Origin: Chelonoidis abingdonii
Lineage: Eukaryota > Chordata > Testudines > Testudinidae
Direction of reading: 5' to 3'
Assembly: GCF_003597395.2 (NCBI RefSeq)
Contig: NC_133771.1
Span: forward strand, 131,794,456-131,858,455
Length of the DNA stretch: 64,000 nt
Part shown: positions 11,042-22,445 of the stretch, one piece after another
How positions within the stretch are numbered: position 1 is the stretch's first letter
Layout: every line of letters starts with the position of its first letter
Translations under genes and position numbers: made by a program
Notes under the pieces: generated by a model
Databases searched by the model: none
Seen by the model: only the letters and a program-made list of their open reading frames with translations
Told to the model about the DNA's origin: nothing

Positions 11042-13500
11042 ATTCATGATATGTTCCAAGCACAATGAAACTATTTAATTAAAAATGAAGCCATTTAATT
11101 AGATACAGGCCTATTCTCCCTGGTTCCAGTGCTAATAGGACCATTTAATCAAAACGATCAAAATTTTAATAGTGTCTAATGACCAAACATGTAACATCCA
11201 GTTTTGTCATCTACAGTACACCTGTTGTTGAATCTCTGCCCTTACATGCAAAACAGATTACTGTTGTTACATGTTAGGAGGAAGTGGTGATCATTTGAAT
11301 TTAACCATTACTTATAATAATGCTGTTATTTCTTGTTTCTCGAGTTCCTAATATTCAAATGCCTTTTTACTGAAGTTGAGGGTGACCACAACAGAACAGA
11401 ATACCTACTTCCTCTTTGCCTGACGCTTCATTTTTCTGTATTGGTGAGTAATGAAATAAAACAAGGCTGTGCAAATATTTGAACAGTAGTCTGACCAAAT
11501 CTGTTTAATCCATACACCTGGAAAGTGTAAGAAGTGGAGCTGTGATGATTTTTAGCAAAGTTTGTAGGTTACCTACTGATTTAATTGAAGTATCCAAAAT
11601 CTTCTTACCTTTCAGAAATCTATCTTCCTTACCCAAGCTTATCATTTATCCACCCCATAAGACTCTTCTGTCTATATTGTTATAATTCCAGGTTATTCAC
11701 TTGTTTACCTTTGCATCTTATTAGTACTTTTGACAATTCATGTATTGGTTGATAGTGAAATGAAATATACTGAGGTACATGCACTGGAAAAATGGCACAA
11801 CAAAAGCATGTTGTTGGGTTTATATTACATATAGCGTACAGACTATATGTGAGTGGGTATATATATATAGAAGCACTATTAAAGAACTTATGTTTTTTAG
11901 TGGATCAATATGAAAACGTACCCCTGATAATTACTTAATATGTTATAGAAAAATAGAGCCAAAAGCAGGCACACTAACCAAATGCCTGTTAAGAGCCCTC
12001 TAAGAAGAATTACTACTCGCAACAAATTTTTGCTTATATAGGGTCTGATTTCGCTCCTAATGCAGTCAGCATGAAGTGTGGCAAGTCTTTGGGCTCAGGG
12101 TTAAATACTGCAGCCCTTATTCACCCCATTTAAAATGGGGATTAAATTCTATATCCTCATCAAACTGAGAGAATTTACTTTTTGTAATTTATGAGAGTTT
12201 TTCAGATAAATCTGTTAATTCATTTGCGTTATAAACTTTTTTATATCATCACTTTTGATTTTTTGCTTGGTGGGAGAAGATGAACCTAATCTTCAGGATC
12301 CCTGGATTTTGAGAATTGAGAACAGACTGACTTGTAGATTATTCCAAAATCTAAGGCATGGGTTATCTTTTTTTAATTGAAGTGTATGGTCTGTAAATAC
12401 TTTGAGCCATAACTATTTCTATTTACACTGCATGCAATTTTTCAATTTATTTGTTATTAGATGCATTTTACAACTATTGTGGCAAATAATTGATTTCACA
12501 TTGATTAATTGTGACAGAGTGTGTGGTTTTTAATATATAATTGCAAGGTAAATCACCTAGGGAGAAACTGACAGAGATAGCACTGTCTTACAGCTATTTA
12601 ATTCAGGGCTTCATTGGCTGAACTATAAGCAAGATCTCAGGTACAGCCTGTCTCCTGCATCTTGGTAAAACCATAGGAAGGAGCAGCTGTCCTGCATGTG
12701 AGTGCTGATACTTACAACAAACAAGAAAATCAACTGGTATAATGGAGATTGGACAGTGGACAAATGACAATGGCTGGATGGAGACAGAAAGTGCCTACTC
12801 AAGATGTAAAGGAGCAGATAGAGACTATCTGAGGGTCTTCAAAGTGTAGCTGGCCAGGAAGCAGAGCTGGGGAAACAGTGGAGCCTGTTAAACAATCACA
12901 TCTGTTTGGTTTGAAACTTTATACTTTCAAGAAAGAGCTTTAAATAGTATTCAAGCTTCCTCCACCAGTGGCTCAAAACTCTGCAGGCTTCCAGGCTCCT
13001 GCAGCTTCACAACTAAAACTTTGAGAAGCAGGCAAAGGAAGTTGGAGCACTGGTTAAAGCTTTCTCTAATGGGCATGCCAGGTCTGAAACAGATAAGACC
13101 ATCTCCTCAGTCCCACTCACAGAAAGCCTCTCTCTCCAGCCCCTTCACAAATGAGTCTGCAGTCCACACAGCTCCAAAAATCAAATTTTTTTTAAACCCA
13201 AATAATTCCTACACAAAAAAGTTTGTTAAATTAGAGTTAAGGTTGACTGTGTGTGTTTCCTCACAATACTGAAAAGCAAAGAAATCATAAGTCATAAGTT
13301 AAGGAGAATTCACACAACTAATACCAGTCTCCGAGTGTTAGTCCATTACCACTCTGCCTCACCAACACAAACACACTCAATTTCAGTTCAACAGTACTAT
13401 CGCCTTCAACTACAGTTGATCAGAGAACAATGCTGTTTCGCGGCAACTTGCTGAAGTGTTGAAATTAGTTTTTGTTCTGCATTGGCATGAAAGCAAAACC
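11042..13500. other. Region upstream of CCR6, no coding exon seen
   Basis: AT-rich. It could hold untranslated first exons or regulatory DNA of CCR6, since vertebrate CCR6 has upstream non-coding exons, but I cannot point to one. A short (TA)n run lies at about 11859-11869. Confidence 0.3.
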
Positions 13501-13519
13501 TTTCAAACATTTTCACAAA

Positions 13520-13690
13520 CATCAAGGGAGAGTGCATGGGTAAGGCACTGGCCTGTGGTGGGGGAGACCCCAGTTTCAAGTCCCTGCTCCCCAGCAGAGT
13601 TTTTTATCCCAGATCACTCTGAATCTGTCAGAGCAGGAACTTGAATCTGAGTCTTCTACATCACAGGCCAATGCCCTAATCACCAGGCTC
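13520..13690. repeat. tRNA-like repeat heads in inverted arrangement
   Basis: On the + strand 13536-13590 has tRNA-like spacing ending in a B-box-like CAGTTTCAAGTCCCTG. On the minus strand 13625-13690 has GATTAGGGCATTGGCCTGTG and a B-box-like AGATTCAAGTTCCTG. The two head-like sequences face each other. This looks like a decayed tRNA-derived SINE or foldback unit and not a functional tRNA: no intact cloverleaf can be drawn. Confidence 0.4.
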
Positions 13691-13968
13691 TAGAATACTG
13701 TATAAGACTCACTTTCCCCTGCCTTAAAAAACTTCCTACCTATTCAATTAAGACTTCATCAAAACCAGAACATCTCAGTGAAAACAATATATTTTGATGA
13801 ATTTTGTTAGTCTTAGTTTTCTCTGTTGCTGCATATTTCTTGTTTTGATCTCGACGCTTCCTGTTTTGCTCTCCTGATCCAATCCACTTCCCTCCTGCAT
13901 AGGCACTCTGAGGATACCAAGACTGTTCTCACCAATTCTTTTCTCATCAGAAGAAGCACATCACCAAA

Positions 13969-13977
13969 ATGAATGAG
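13969..13977 (+). other. CCR6: CCR6 first coding exon (Met-Asn-Glu) and donor
   Basis: ATGAATGAG is followed directly by a GTAAGC donor at 13978. The start context is CACCAAAATG, with A at -3. Its phase-0 junction matches the phase-0 acceptor at 15707. An upstream acceptor such as TTCTTTTCTCATCAG ending at 13950, or CCTCCTGCATAG ending at 13902, would make this the 3' end of a mostly untranslated exon. I infer this exon because the main exon has no upstream ATG and begins at a clean acceptor; a cDNA would settle it. Confidence 0.7.
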
Positions 13978-16793
13978 GTAAGCAGTGTATTGGTGAAGTG
14001 TGTTAATAGACCAATGAAACAGTTGATTTGGAAGTGGCAGTTCTATGAAGTGCTGGACAAATTGTCATGACCTTGGGAGTGATTGACTAATGAGAGTTAT
14101 TTGTGATGATGTGATGTTTCATAGACTGTCTTGTCATTGGATATCCCGCTGAAGTTTTCATACGGAGTTCTGTGGACTATTCCAGAAGATTATCTCCCCC
14201 ACATATAGTTCAATTACGATTTTATTATGCTCATTGGCCACCATATTTCCAGGAACTCAATGAACAAATACTACAAGGAGTACAGTGCTAATTTGAATGC
14301 TAGAAAAAATGTGGATCTTTCATTGGCTCTTAGTAATATTGCTAAAGCGCAAAAAAAACAACAAATATACTATGCTAGAAGAAAGACCTGTAAATATGGT
14401 AAAATAACATTCAAGGTTAGAGACCATGTTATGTAAATGGTGGAGTCTTTGTAACTTGAAGTCTTTAAACCATGATTTGAGGACTTCAGTAACTCAGCCA
14501 ATAGTTAGGGGTCTATCACAGGAGTGGGTGGGTGAGGTTCTGTGGCTTGCAATGTGCAGGAGGTCAGACTAGATGATCATGAGGTCCCTTCTGACCTTAA
14601 AGGCTCTGAGTTATTTTTCAGCTATTCTCCAGACTCCTTCAAACACATCTGTCATTTTGAGAAAAATCTTCGATTAAAATAGTGTATTTTCACAGTTGTG
14701 GGAAAGATCTAATGCTGGAGAAGACAATAAAGATCTAGATTGTCTGAGCTGTGCTCAGTGCAAGTATGCAGTGGGGGAGAGAGAATTTTATTTAGAGAAC
14801 ATTGTGTGTACCACCAACTGAAGCAGAACATTTCTGAGGGAGCCCTTTGTTAGAGTTTTGACAGCATATCACTGGAGTGCACAAGGATTTTGGTGGTCAG
14901 GATGATGAGGAAACAGGACCGCCAAGAGGACTAAGGGGGTCTGCGGTCTTTGGCGGCGGGGGTCCCCCGCTTCGGCGGTAATTCGGCGGCAGGGGGTCCT
15001 TCCACTCTGGGACCCATCGCTGAAGTGCCCTGAAGAGTCGCCGCCAGGCCCGCCACTGCCGAATTACCTCTGAAGTGGGACCCACCACCGAAGTGCAGCC
15101 GAGTCTTCGGCGGTAATTTGGCGGTGGGGGATCCCCGCTGCGGGTCTTCAGGGCACTTCAGCGGCGGGTCCCAGAGCGGAAAGACCCCCTGCTGCCGAAT
15201 TACTGCTAAGACCTGACTGCACATCGGCGGCGGGTCCTGCTTCGGCGGTAATTTGGCAGCAGGGGGTCCTTTCTCCCCAGAGTGGAAGGACCCCCCACTG
15301 CCAAAGACCCGGAGTGGAAGAAGCTCCGGGGGCCCAGGCCCTGTGAGAGTTTTCCTGGGCCTTCGGAGCAAGTGAAGGACCCCACTACAAGGGACCCGAA
15401 AAACTCTCGTGGGGGCCCCTGCGGGGCCTGGGGCAAATTGCCCCACTTGCCCCCACCTCTGGGCAGCCCTATGAGGAAAAGGTGGATTTGGAAGAGAAGT
15501 GACTGGGAGTAGTATTTGTATCTTAACTTTCAAACACTGTTGGGGCCAAATATTTCCATGACTTTTATTGAGACACCGGGATGTATCTAAAAGCAGAATT
15601 TGATCCTTTCTGTCTCATACCATCAATTCTCCATTGTTTACACAATAGAGAGAACTTGCAGAAATGAGCACTAATGTTTACACTAACTGTCTGTATTGTT
15701 TTTGCAGGTAGAACTCAACTACACAGACTATCCAAACTATCCATTTGATTATGATCAAATTACATCACCATGTGACAAGGGGGATGTCAGAAACTTCACA
15801 AAAGTATTTTTGCCAATTGCATACTCAATTATATGTGTCCTAGGCTTAGTGGGTAACATCTTTGTAGTAATGACCTTTGCTTTATATAAAAAACCCAAGT
15901 CTATGACAGATATATACCTTTTCAACATGGCCATAGCAGACATATTGTTTGTTCTCACTCTTCCATTCTGGGCAGTAAATTATGCTGCTGAAAAATGGAT
16001 CTTTGGTGACTTCATATGCAAAATTACCAGAGGTATTTATGCAATCAACTTCAATTGTGGTATGCTGCTCTTGGCCTTTATCAGTATGGACCGATACATT
16101 GCTATTGTACAGGCAACAAAGTCATTTAAACTTCGGGCTAGAACGCTAGCATACAGTAGACTGATCTGTTTGACTGTATGGATATCGTCAATTTTAATTT
16201 CCTGTTCCACTTTCATATTCAGTCAAAGCTACAGCCACTCCGTCAATGAAACAGAACAGATTTGTGAACACAGATCCAATACCGAGACAAAAGGCACTAC
16301 TTTGAAATTATTGCTGCTGGGTATGCAACTTCTATTTGGATTTTTTATCCCTCTGCTGTTTATGGTATTTTGCTATGCATTCATTGTCAAAAGCTTGGTG
16401 AAAGCTCAGAATTCCAAAAGAAACAAAGCAATATGTCTGATTGTATTAATTGTGATTGTTTTCCTGGTTTGTCAAGTACCATATAACATGGTTCTTCTTG
16501 TGACTGCAATAAATATGGGTAAATTGAATAAACTGTGTGATAGTGAAAAGCAAATAGCCTTTGCGAAGTACATTACAGAAGTCCTGGCCTTCTTCCATTG
16601 TTGTTTGAACCCAGTGCTCTACGCTTTTATTGGGGTGAAATTTAGAAGTTACTTTGTGAATATAATGAAGGACCTTTGGTGCCTGAGATACAAGAAATAC
16701 AAGACCAGGAGTTCAAGGATAAGTTCTGATACCTATCACTCAAGGCAGACAAGTGAAATTATGAGTGACAATGTGTCATCCTTTACTATGTAA
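13969..16793 (+). CDS. CCR6: C-C chemokine receptor type 6 (two coding exons)
   Basis: G-protein-coupled receptor for the chemokine CCL20. It sits in the plasma membrane of B cells, some T cells and dendritic cells and directs their migration through Gi. The coding sequence is 13969-13977 joined to 15708-16793, giving 364 residues ending SSFTM, against about 374 in human. The product shows seven membrane segments, a DRY box at 131-133 followed by IAIVQATKSF (a CCR6 signature), Cys107 and Cys189 for the TM3-loop 2 disulfide, Cys25 and Cys280 for the N-terminus-loop 3 disulfide, and NPVLY at 304-308. N-glycosylation sequons are at Asn7, Asn32 and Asn183. Tyr8, 11, 14 and 18 lie in an acidic N-terminus and are candidate sulfotyrosines. 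The tail is Ser/Thr-rich, suited to GRK phosphorylation. All key residues are intact, so the gene should be functional. Confidence 0.95.
14150..14440 (+). pseudogene. Possible integrase-tail fragment of an old transposon
   Basis: The + frame ending at 14436 includes NIAKAQKKQQIYYARRK and ends TFKVRDHVM. This resembles the linker after the catalytic core of gypsy or Ginger-type integrases, which usually reads like A-Q-x-K-Q-x-x-Y-D-R-K followed by F-x-V-G-D-x-V. The upstream frame is broken and no catalytic residues are visible. It lies in the CCR6 intron. Recognition rests on one short motif, so confidence is low. Confidence 0.35.
14441..14615 (+). mobile_element. CR1 3' end
   Basis: GTGCAGGAGGTCAGACTAGATGATCATGAGGTCCCTTCTGACCTTAAAGGC is the familiar CR1 tail (bases about 14555-14602). 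It is a 5'-truncated copy in sense orientation inside the CCR6 intron. The left limit is uncertain. Confidence 0.7.
14895..15475. repeat. GC-rich repeat in the CCR6 intron
   Basis: A GC-rich block within AT-rich DNA, built of imperfectly repeated units such as CTTCGGCGGTAATTTGGCGG and GGGGGTCCTTCCACTCTGG, several of them inverted. It resembles the GC-rich interiors of non-autonomous repeats at 17937, 20530 and 55930. The unit repetition explains the long overlapping open frames on both strands; none looks like a protein. It ends only about 230 bp before the CCR6 acceptor. Confidence 0.6.
15708..16793 (+). other. CCR6: CCR6 main coding exon
   Basis: Preceded by the pyrimidine-rich acceptor TGTATTGTTTTTGCAG ending at 15707. 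It encodes residues 4-364 and the TAA at 16791-16793. A single large exon holding all seven helices is usual for chemokine receptors. A TTG-initiated reading from 15696 would run through the acceptor and is not real. Confidence 0.9.
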
Positions 16794-16977
16794 TATAACT
16801 TCAACATTATTATGAAGGAGCTTTGATTATATTCATTCAACAATCCAAACCAATCTCATTATTCATGTCACAGCTAGTGATTTTGACTTTCCAACATCCT
16901 AAATAGTAGTTTCTATGATATACAGCTCCCTCCCTCAAAACAATTAACATAAACAGAAGAATGATATGACTATGGGG
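16794..16977 (+). other. CCR6: Probable start of CCR6 3' UTR
   Basis: AT-rich sequence directly after the stop codon. No AATAAA is seen before the CR1 copy at 16978. A candidate AAATAAAAG lies at about 17569, so the UTR may run through the CR1 copy. Inferred from position only. Confidence 0.35.
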
Positions 16978-17425
16978 AAAAAAAAGTCCATCTAGCCCAG
17001 TATCCTGTCTTCCGACAGTGGCCAGTGCCAGGTACCCCAGAGAGAATGAACAGAACAGGTAATCAGTGATCCATCCCCTGTCGCTAATTCCCAGCTTCTG
17101 GCAAACAGGGTAGGACACCATTCCTGCCATTCCTGGCTAATAGCCATTGATGGACCTATTCTCCATGAACTTATCTAGGTCTTTTTTGAACCCTGTTATG
17201 GTCTTGGCCTTCACAACATCCTCTGGCAAGCAGTTCCACAGGTTGACTGTGCGTTATGTGAAAGAATACTTCCTTTTATTTGTTTTAAACCTGCTGCCTA
17301 TTAATTTCATTTGGTGACCCCTACTTCTTGTGTTATCAGAAGTAGTAAACAATACTTCCTTATCTACCTTATCTACACCAGTCTTGATTTTATAGACATC
17401 AGTCTGATTTTTCTGACTATCTCTT
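16978..17425 (-). mobile_element. CR1 LINE 3' fragment
   Basis: Contains GTCCATCTAGCCCAGTATCC, GGCCTTCACAACATCCTCTG and TTTATAGACATCAGTCTGA, blocks shared with the copy at 19218. Minus-strand, 5'-truncated. It lies just downstream of the CCR6 stop codon and may be part of the transcribed 3' end. Confidence 0.8.
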
Positions 17426-17936
17426 CAAATTTGGAAATTAGATATGGCTTTTATTGTTAATTAACTGTAAATTATACAAACATGATACAAAATACAAATA
17501 TATATATATATATAAATACATAGATTTACTCATATATAGCAAAGCATTCTTACTAGTAGAAATTCCAGCAAATAAAAGTTTGATAACAGATTGGCAGAAA
17601 AATAATACAGTTCCATCTTCATTATCCTGATGTTAAATAGCTGAAACAGAGTCACTTTCCTACACTGAAAATTCCTTATTCATTTTAAAAGCTGTATTAT
17701 AAAGCCTATTCAATGTTTCCTCCTTCCCCTATCATTAGATACAAGATTTTGAACTGTATTTTGCTGTTTATAGTAGAAAATATCATTTAAAATGTGTTTA
17801 ATATTACTTCTATGATTTTTGCAAATGAATCTGGAACTGTAACAGATTTCCAAGGTAGTGTTTGAAAAAGCTGTATAAATAAGATATGCTTATTATAGTT
17901 CATATTCTGTGTATATTAAAAAAGATAAACTCCTTA

Positions 17937-18355
17937 TCAATGTTCCCTCTAATTTTTTACATCCATGTGTGGAATGAATTTTGTTATGTGCACCAATACG
18001 GAGGTGATAAGTGGCGGGGGTGGGGCCGAGGAGTTTGGGATGTGTGAGGGGGCTCAGGGCCAAAGGGTTGGGTGCAGGGGATGAGGGCTCTGGCTAGGGA
18101 TGTGGGCTCTGGGGTGGGGCCAGGGATGAGGGGTTTGGGATGCAGACTGCCTCGGGGCTGTGGCAGGGAGAGAGGACTCCCCTAGCCCTCCTCGCCATGG
18201 CAGCTCCGGGGCTGGGGAGAGGTGTCTCTCGTTAGCCGTGGCAGCTCCAGGGCTGGGGGAGAGGCACCTCTTCCCGGCTGCGGCAACTCTGGGGCCGGGG
18301 AAGAGGTGCCTCTCCTGCCTATATGGCCCTTGATAGCCTGCTGTTCGGTCACTCA
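17937..18355. repeat. GC-rich interspersed repeat with internal tandem units
   Basis: Starts with an AT-rich part (CCCTCTAATTTTTTACATCC), then G-rich units, then three copies of a unit around GGCAGCTCCGGGGCTGGGGA / GAGGTGTCTCTC at about 18200, 18240 and 18285. It looks like a non-autonomous repeat with a minisatellite interior. No coding potential. Confidence 0.5.
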
Positions 18356-18359
18356 GCTT

Positions 18360-19217
18360 AGCGGGAACTTAGTTCCTTATTGAATTTTGTGTGCTTTTCT
18401 TCACACAAATCCCATGATGGTTTGCATATAGTGTGTGAGTAATGATTTTGAAATGATAGAGAACTTGAGGAAGGACTTCCAATCCTGGCACCATGTTTTC
18501 CCCCTATGACCCCTGTGCAGGGGAAACCCTCCGGATCTGCTCCAGTCAGTATGGAAGTGAGGTGGGGTGGGAATGAGGGATGGACAAACTTTGATACTGT
18601 CCCCTGACCACAGAGGAAAGGACTGGGGATCTGCAAGAAACAAGGCAGTAGGAGTGAAAAGACTGAGTAGACACACATTATCCCTTCCCTAGCCTCTCCC
18701 TTTTAAAATAGTTGCTGGCAGGAGAAACTTTGCCGCCAATGAGTCTGACTGAATGGGGGAGGGTCCTGGAGTAGGTGTAGAGACACAGAACCTCCATGAA
18801 GATAAAGCTGTGCTCCACAGGATCACCAAAATCTGCACAGATCTCAAGGGATCCTGCAGGGTTTGTGTGCTTATTCTGTGTGAGTGTGTTTAAACTCTAC
18901 CCCCTCAACAGAAAAATTTGGAAGAAACTTTTTTGAGGTTTGCTGCCAGTGGGAATGATCTGTAGCCTAATGATTAGCATATTAGAAGCTGTAGGTATCA
19001 TTAAATAGACTACATAAAATCTATAGAACTCAATGCTGTATTTGTTGCTAGACAGCTAAATAAATGGATCATAGTTTGTTTCAAAGATGTCTTTACACAG
19101 TGGTCAAGGGGAAGTAACAAAAATACATACTTATGTGCTTGATAAGCAGAATACAAACTGCAAGCCACCCAGAAGTCACAGTGTCGTTATCACGTATATA
19201 TCTTCATTGTTATAAAT
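18360..19217. other. Unannotated stretch
   Basis: No recognisable gene or repeat. Overlapping minus-strand open frames at about 18358-18678 have no domain-like features. Confidence 0.4.
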
Positions 19218-21335
19218 ACGTAAGAATGCCAATACTGGGTCAGACCAGTGGTCCATCTAGCCCAGTATCCTGTCTTTCGGAGGGAATGAACAGGATAGGG
19301 AAATTGTTGAGTGATCCATCGTTCCTCCAGTCCCTGCTTCTGGCAGTCAGAGGTTTTGGGACACTTGGAGTGTGGGGTTGTGTCCCTGACCATCTTGGCT
19401 AACAGCCATCAATGGTCCTATCCTCCATGAACTTATCTAATTCTTCTGTTAACCCAGTTATACTTTTGGCCTTCACAACATCCTCTGGCAATGAGTTCCA
19501 AAGGTAGACTGTGTTGTGTGAAAAAATGTTGTCTTATATTTATTTTAAACCTGCTGCTTAATAATTTCATGAGGTAACCCCTGATTCCTGTGTTATATAA
19601 AGGGGTAAATAACACTTCCCTACTCACTTTTTCCACACCATTCATGATTTTATAGATCTCTATCCTATCCACCCCTCAGTTATCTCTTTTCTAAGATGAA
19701 CAGTCCCAGTCTTCTTAATCACTCCTTGTATGGAACACGACAAGTCCAACACCCCTAATCAGATTTGTTGTCTTTCTCTGTACCTTTTCCAATTCTAACT
19801 CATCATTTCTGAGATGGGGAAACCAGAACAGAACTTAGTATTCAAGGTGTGGGCATACCATGGATTTATAGTGTGGCATTATGATATTTTCCGTTTTATT
19901 AGCTATCCCCTTCTTAATGGTTCCTAACATTCTGTTAGCTTCTTTTACTCCTGTTGCACACTGAGCAGATGTTTTCAGAAAATTATCCATGATGACTCCA
20001 AGGTCTCTTTCTTGAAGGGTAACAGCTAATTTAGAACTCATCATTTTGTATGTATTGTTAGGATTATGTTTTCCAAGGTGCATTACTTTGCACTTATCGA
20101 CATTGAATTTCATCTGCCATTTTGTTGCTCAGTCACCCAGTTTTGTGAGACGCCTTTGTACCTCTTCAATCAGCTTTAGACTTACCTATCTTGAGTAATT
20201 TGGTATCATCTGCAAACCTCATCACACTACTTACTCCTTTTCCAGATCATTTATGAATATACAGAACAGCACTGGTCCCAGTACATATCTTGAGGGAACC
20301 CCACTACTGACCATTTTGCATTCTAAAAACTGATCATTTATTCCTATCTTTTGTTTCCTACCTTTTAACCAGATACTGATGCACGAGAGGTCCTTCCTTC
20401 TTAGCTCATGATTAAAGCTAAGTTTTAGTTATGGGTATTTTTAGTAAAAGTCATGTTCAGGTCATAGGCAATAAGCAAAAATTTACAACCCATGACCACC
20501 TGTCTGTGACTTGTACTATATACCCCTGACTGAATATTGTGGGGGCAGGGCAGCAGCCTTGGGGGCACCATGGGTGCTTGGGGAGGGGTTGCCCTGGACC
20601 TCACTAGTGTGTGTGTGGGGCGAAGGAATTGGCGGTGCTGACAGGCTCCCTATCCAGCTCCTCATAGCTCTCCGGAAGCGGCAACATGTCCCTCCCTTAG
20701 CTCCTAGCTCTGTGTGCTGCCCAACCACTGGCTCCACAGCTCCCATTGGCAGGAAACCATGGCCAATAGGAGCTGCAGGGGAGGTGCCTGCAGGCAGAGG
20801 CAGCATGCAAAGCCATTTTCTAGGAGCTGAGGGAGGGGGATGTCACTGCTTCCGGGGAGCCGCCCAAGGTAAGCGCCTCCCACAGCCTGCCTCATCCCCA
20901 CCTGTGCCCAACCCCCAGTCCTGAGCCCCCTTTCCACATGCTCTCAAAATCCTGCTGCTGGGGGGTGGGAATTGAAGGGGACGATGGCCCAAGACTGCCT
21001 TAGCAGTGGCTAGGTCAGCTGGCCCAGGGGCTGCCCGAACTCCTCAGGCAGTCCCTGGTCCAGCCACACTGGCAGCTGCAGAAGTCACGGAGGTCCCGGA
21101 AAGTCACGGAATTCATAACTTCAGTGACCTCTGTGACAAACTCTCAGCCTTACTCATGACTGCTTACTCTGCTTAAGAGCCTTTGGTGTGGAAACTTGTC
21201 AAAGGCTTTCTGAAAGTCCAAGTACACTATAGCAACTAAATCATGCTTGTCCAGAGGCTTGCTGACATCCTCAAAGAATTCTAATAGATTGGTGAGGCAT
21301 CATTCATGTTTTCCTTTGCTAACAATTTTTAGCTG
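19218..21335 (-). mobile_element. CR1 LINE ORF2 3' half, split by a hAT-type element
   Basis: The same blocks as at 16978, but longer: 19218-20412 continues at 21161-21335. Minus-strand 19835-20113 encodes part of the reverse transcriptase thumb/connection region (FNVDKCKVMHLG is typical of CR1). The frame is interrupted, so it is inactive. The gap is filled by the element at 20413-21152. Confidence 0.85.
20413..21152. mobile_element. 740-bp non-autonomous hAT-type element nested in CR1
   Basis: The ends are TAAAGCTAAG and CTCTCAGCCTTA, an imperfect inverted pair. The flanks are CTCATGAT (20405-20412) and CTCATGAC (21153-21160), an 8-bp duplication with one change. Subterminal parts (AAAAGTCATGTTCAGGTCAT on the left, AGTCACGGAGGTCCCGG on the right) carry short GTCA-type repeats. 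The interior from 20530 to 21060 is GC-rich and holds no transposase, only accidental open frames. Confidence 0.85.
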
Positions 21336-22263
21336 TATAACTTCCTGTACTGTTATTTTTTTGTATTGAATCACTCCCACCCCCTCACCCTCCTACACCC
21401 TCCCCACACTATTAATCAAAAGGAAAAATAAAAGCCACAGGAATTACAAACTGCAGGATTTTATCATTATACTTATCACTTTATTGACTCAGCCATAATA
21501 AAGAAATGAAAGCGAATGAAATACTCCTCAACAACGAAGTGACTTGATAAATTCCTGTGGAATCCAAGCTTGCTCTCTTTGAAGCCAATCTGAGTTTAAA
21601 TAAAAGCAGAAGTGGAACCTTTGGCCAAAATTTTCAAACCTAGGTGCCTTAAGTTAAAAATCCCAAATCTATCATTTAGGCATCTGGGGAAAAAAAGGAG
21701 TCATAACCTCCATTGAAGTGGATGATTTGAATTACTGAAAATCAAGCTGCTTTTAAGTTTACAAATGTGCCTTTAGGAATCCAGGTTTGAAAATGTTGGT
21801 CTTTGTCTCAAATATATGGAAAGTGAGATTAATTGGAGATTTCTTAGCAATCTTGCTAGCACCTGCTACGTTACCGTCACTTAAAGCGGAAGTCCCGTGC
21901 AAAAAAACACCTTCTGCTGTGCTTGATTGGGCTGTTGATAGCACCTCAAGAATGACATTTTCCATGTCCTCCTTACACTCTTACTCACGGTTTGCCCTCA
22001 TTACCAAGGTGCAATTCCTTACTTGATGTCTGATATGTAGTGAGTGAAACGTGAGGGCTGCTGACAAAGCAGACAACATTGTCTGTCTCCTGGAAGTGTT
22101 GCCCAAGGACTGTACGTAGAAAAAAAGGGTCTTTATGCAAAAAGATTGGCTCCTTTATAGTGTTTGTAACCACGTTCCCTACCAACCAGCAGGCACCCAA
22201 GAACAGTCAGCCAGGTATGTGAGTGTTAAGCAGAGACTCCCTGCACCACGATGAGCTGTTTGT
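21336..22263. other. Unannotated stretch
   Basis: AT-rich, no recognisable exon. Confidence 0.4.
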
Positions 22264-22445
22264 ACATGGGGCGGGGAGGGGTATTTCCAGGGGTGCAAAT
22301 AGGGCGGTACCCTCCAGTACGCAGTACCGGCAGGAGATTTTTAGTGGGCACGGGGTACCGAAAAGACTTGGGGCTAGCCCCCTCCCCCTCGGGGTGGGAG
22401 GTCTGCACTCTGCTCCTTAAAGGAGCAGAACATAGCTGGGAAGGA
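22264..22445. repeat. Probable interspersed repeat
   Basis: A short GC-richer block with GGTACCCTCCAGTACGCAGT, GGGGTACCG and a small hairpin at CTGCTCCTTAAAGGAGCAG. I recall similar text in reptile repeats, but no boundaries are visible. Low confidence. Confidence 0.3.

Noticed and set aside
13536..13690. Functional tRNA genes
   Set aside because: Only B-box-like words are present; no acceptor stem or cloverleaf can be formed. Treated as tRNA-derived repeats.
14931..15533. 200-codon minus-strand open frame
   Set aside because: It lies in a GC-rich repeat with reiterated units; the protein is low complexity and has no domain.
15696..15707. Extending the CCR6 protein upstream with a TTG start
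   Set aside because: The 12 bases are the polypyrimidine tract and AG of a splice acceptor; TTG initiation is not expected here.
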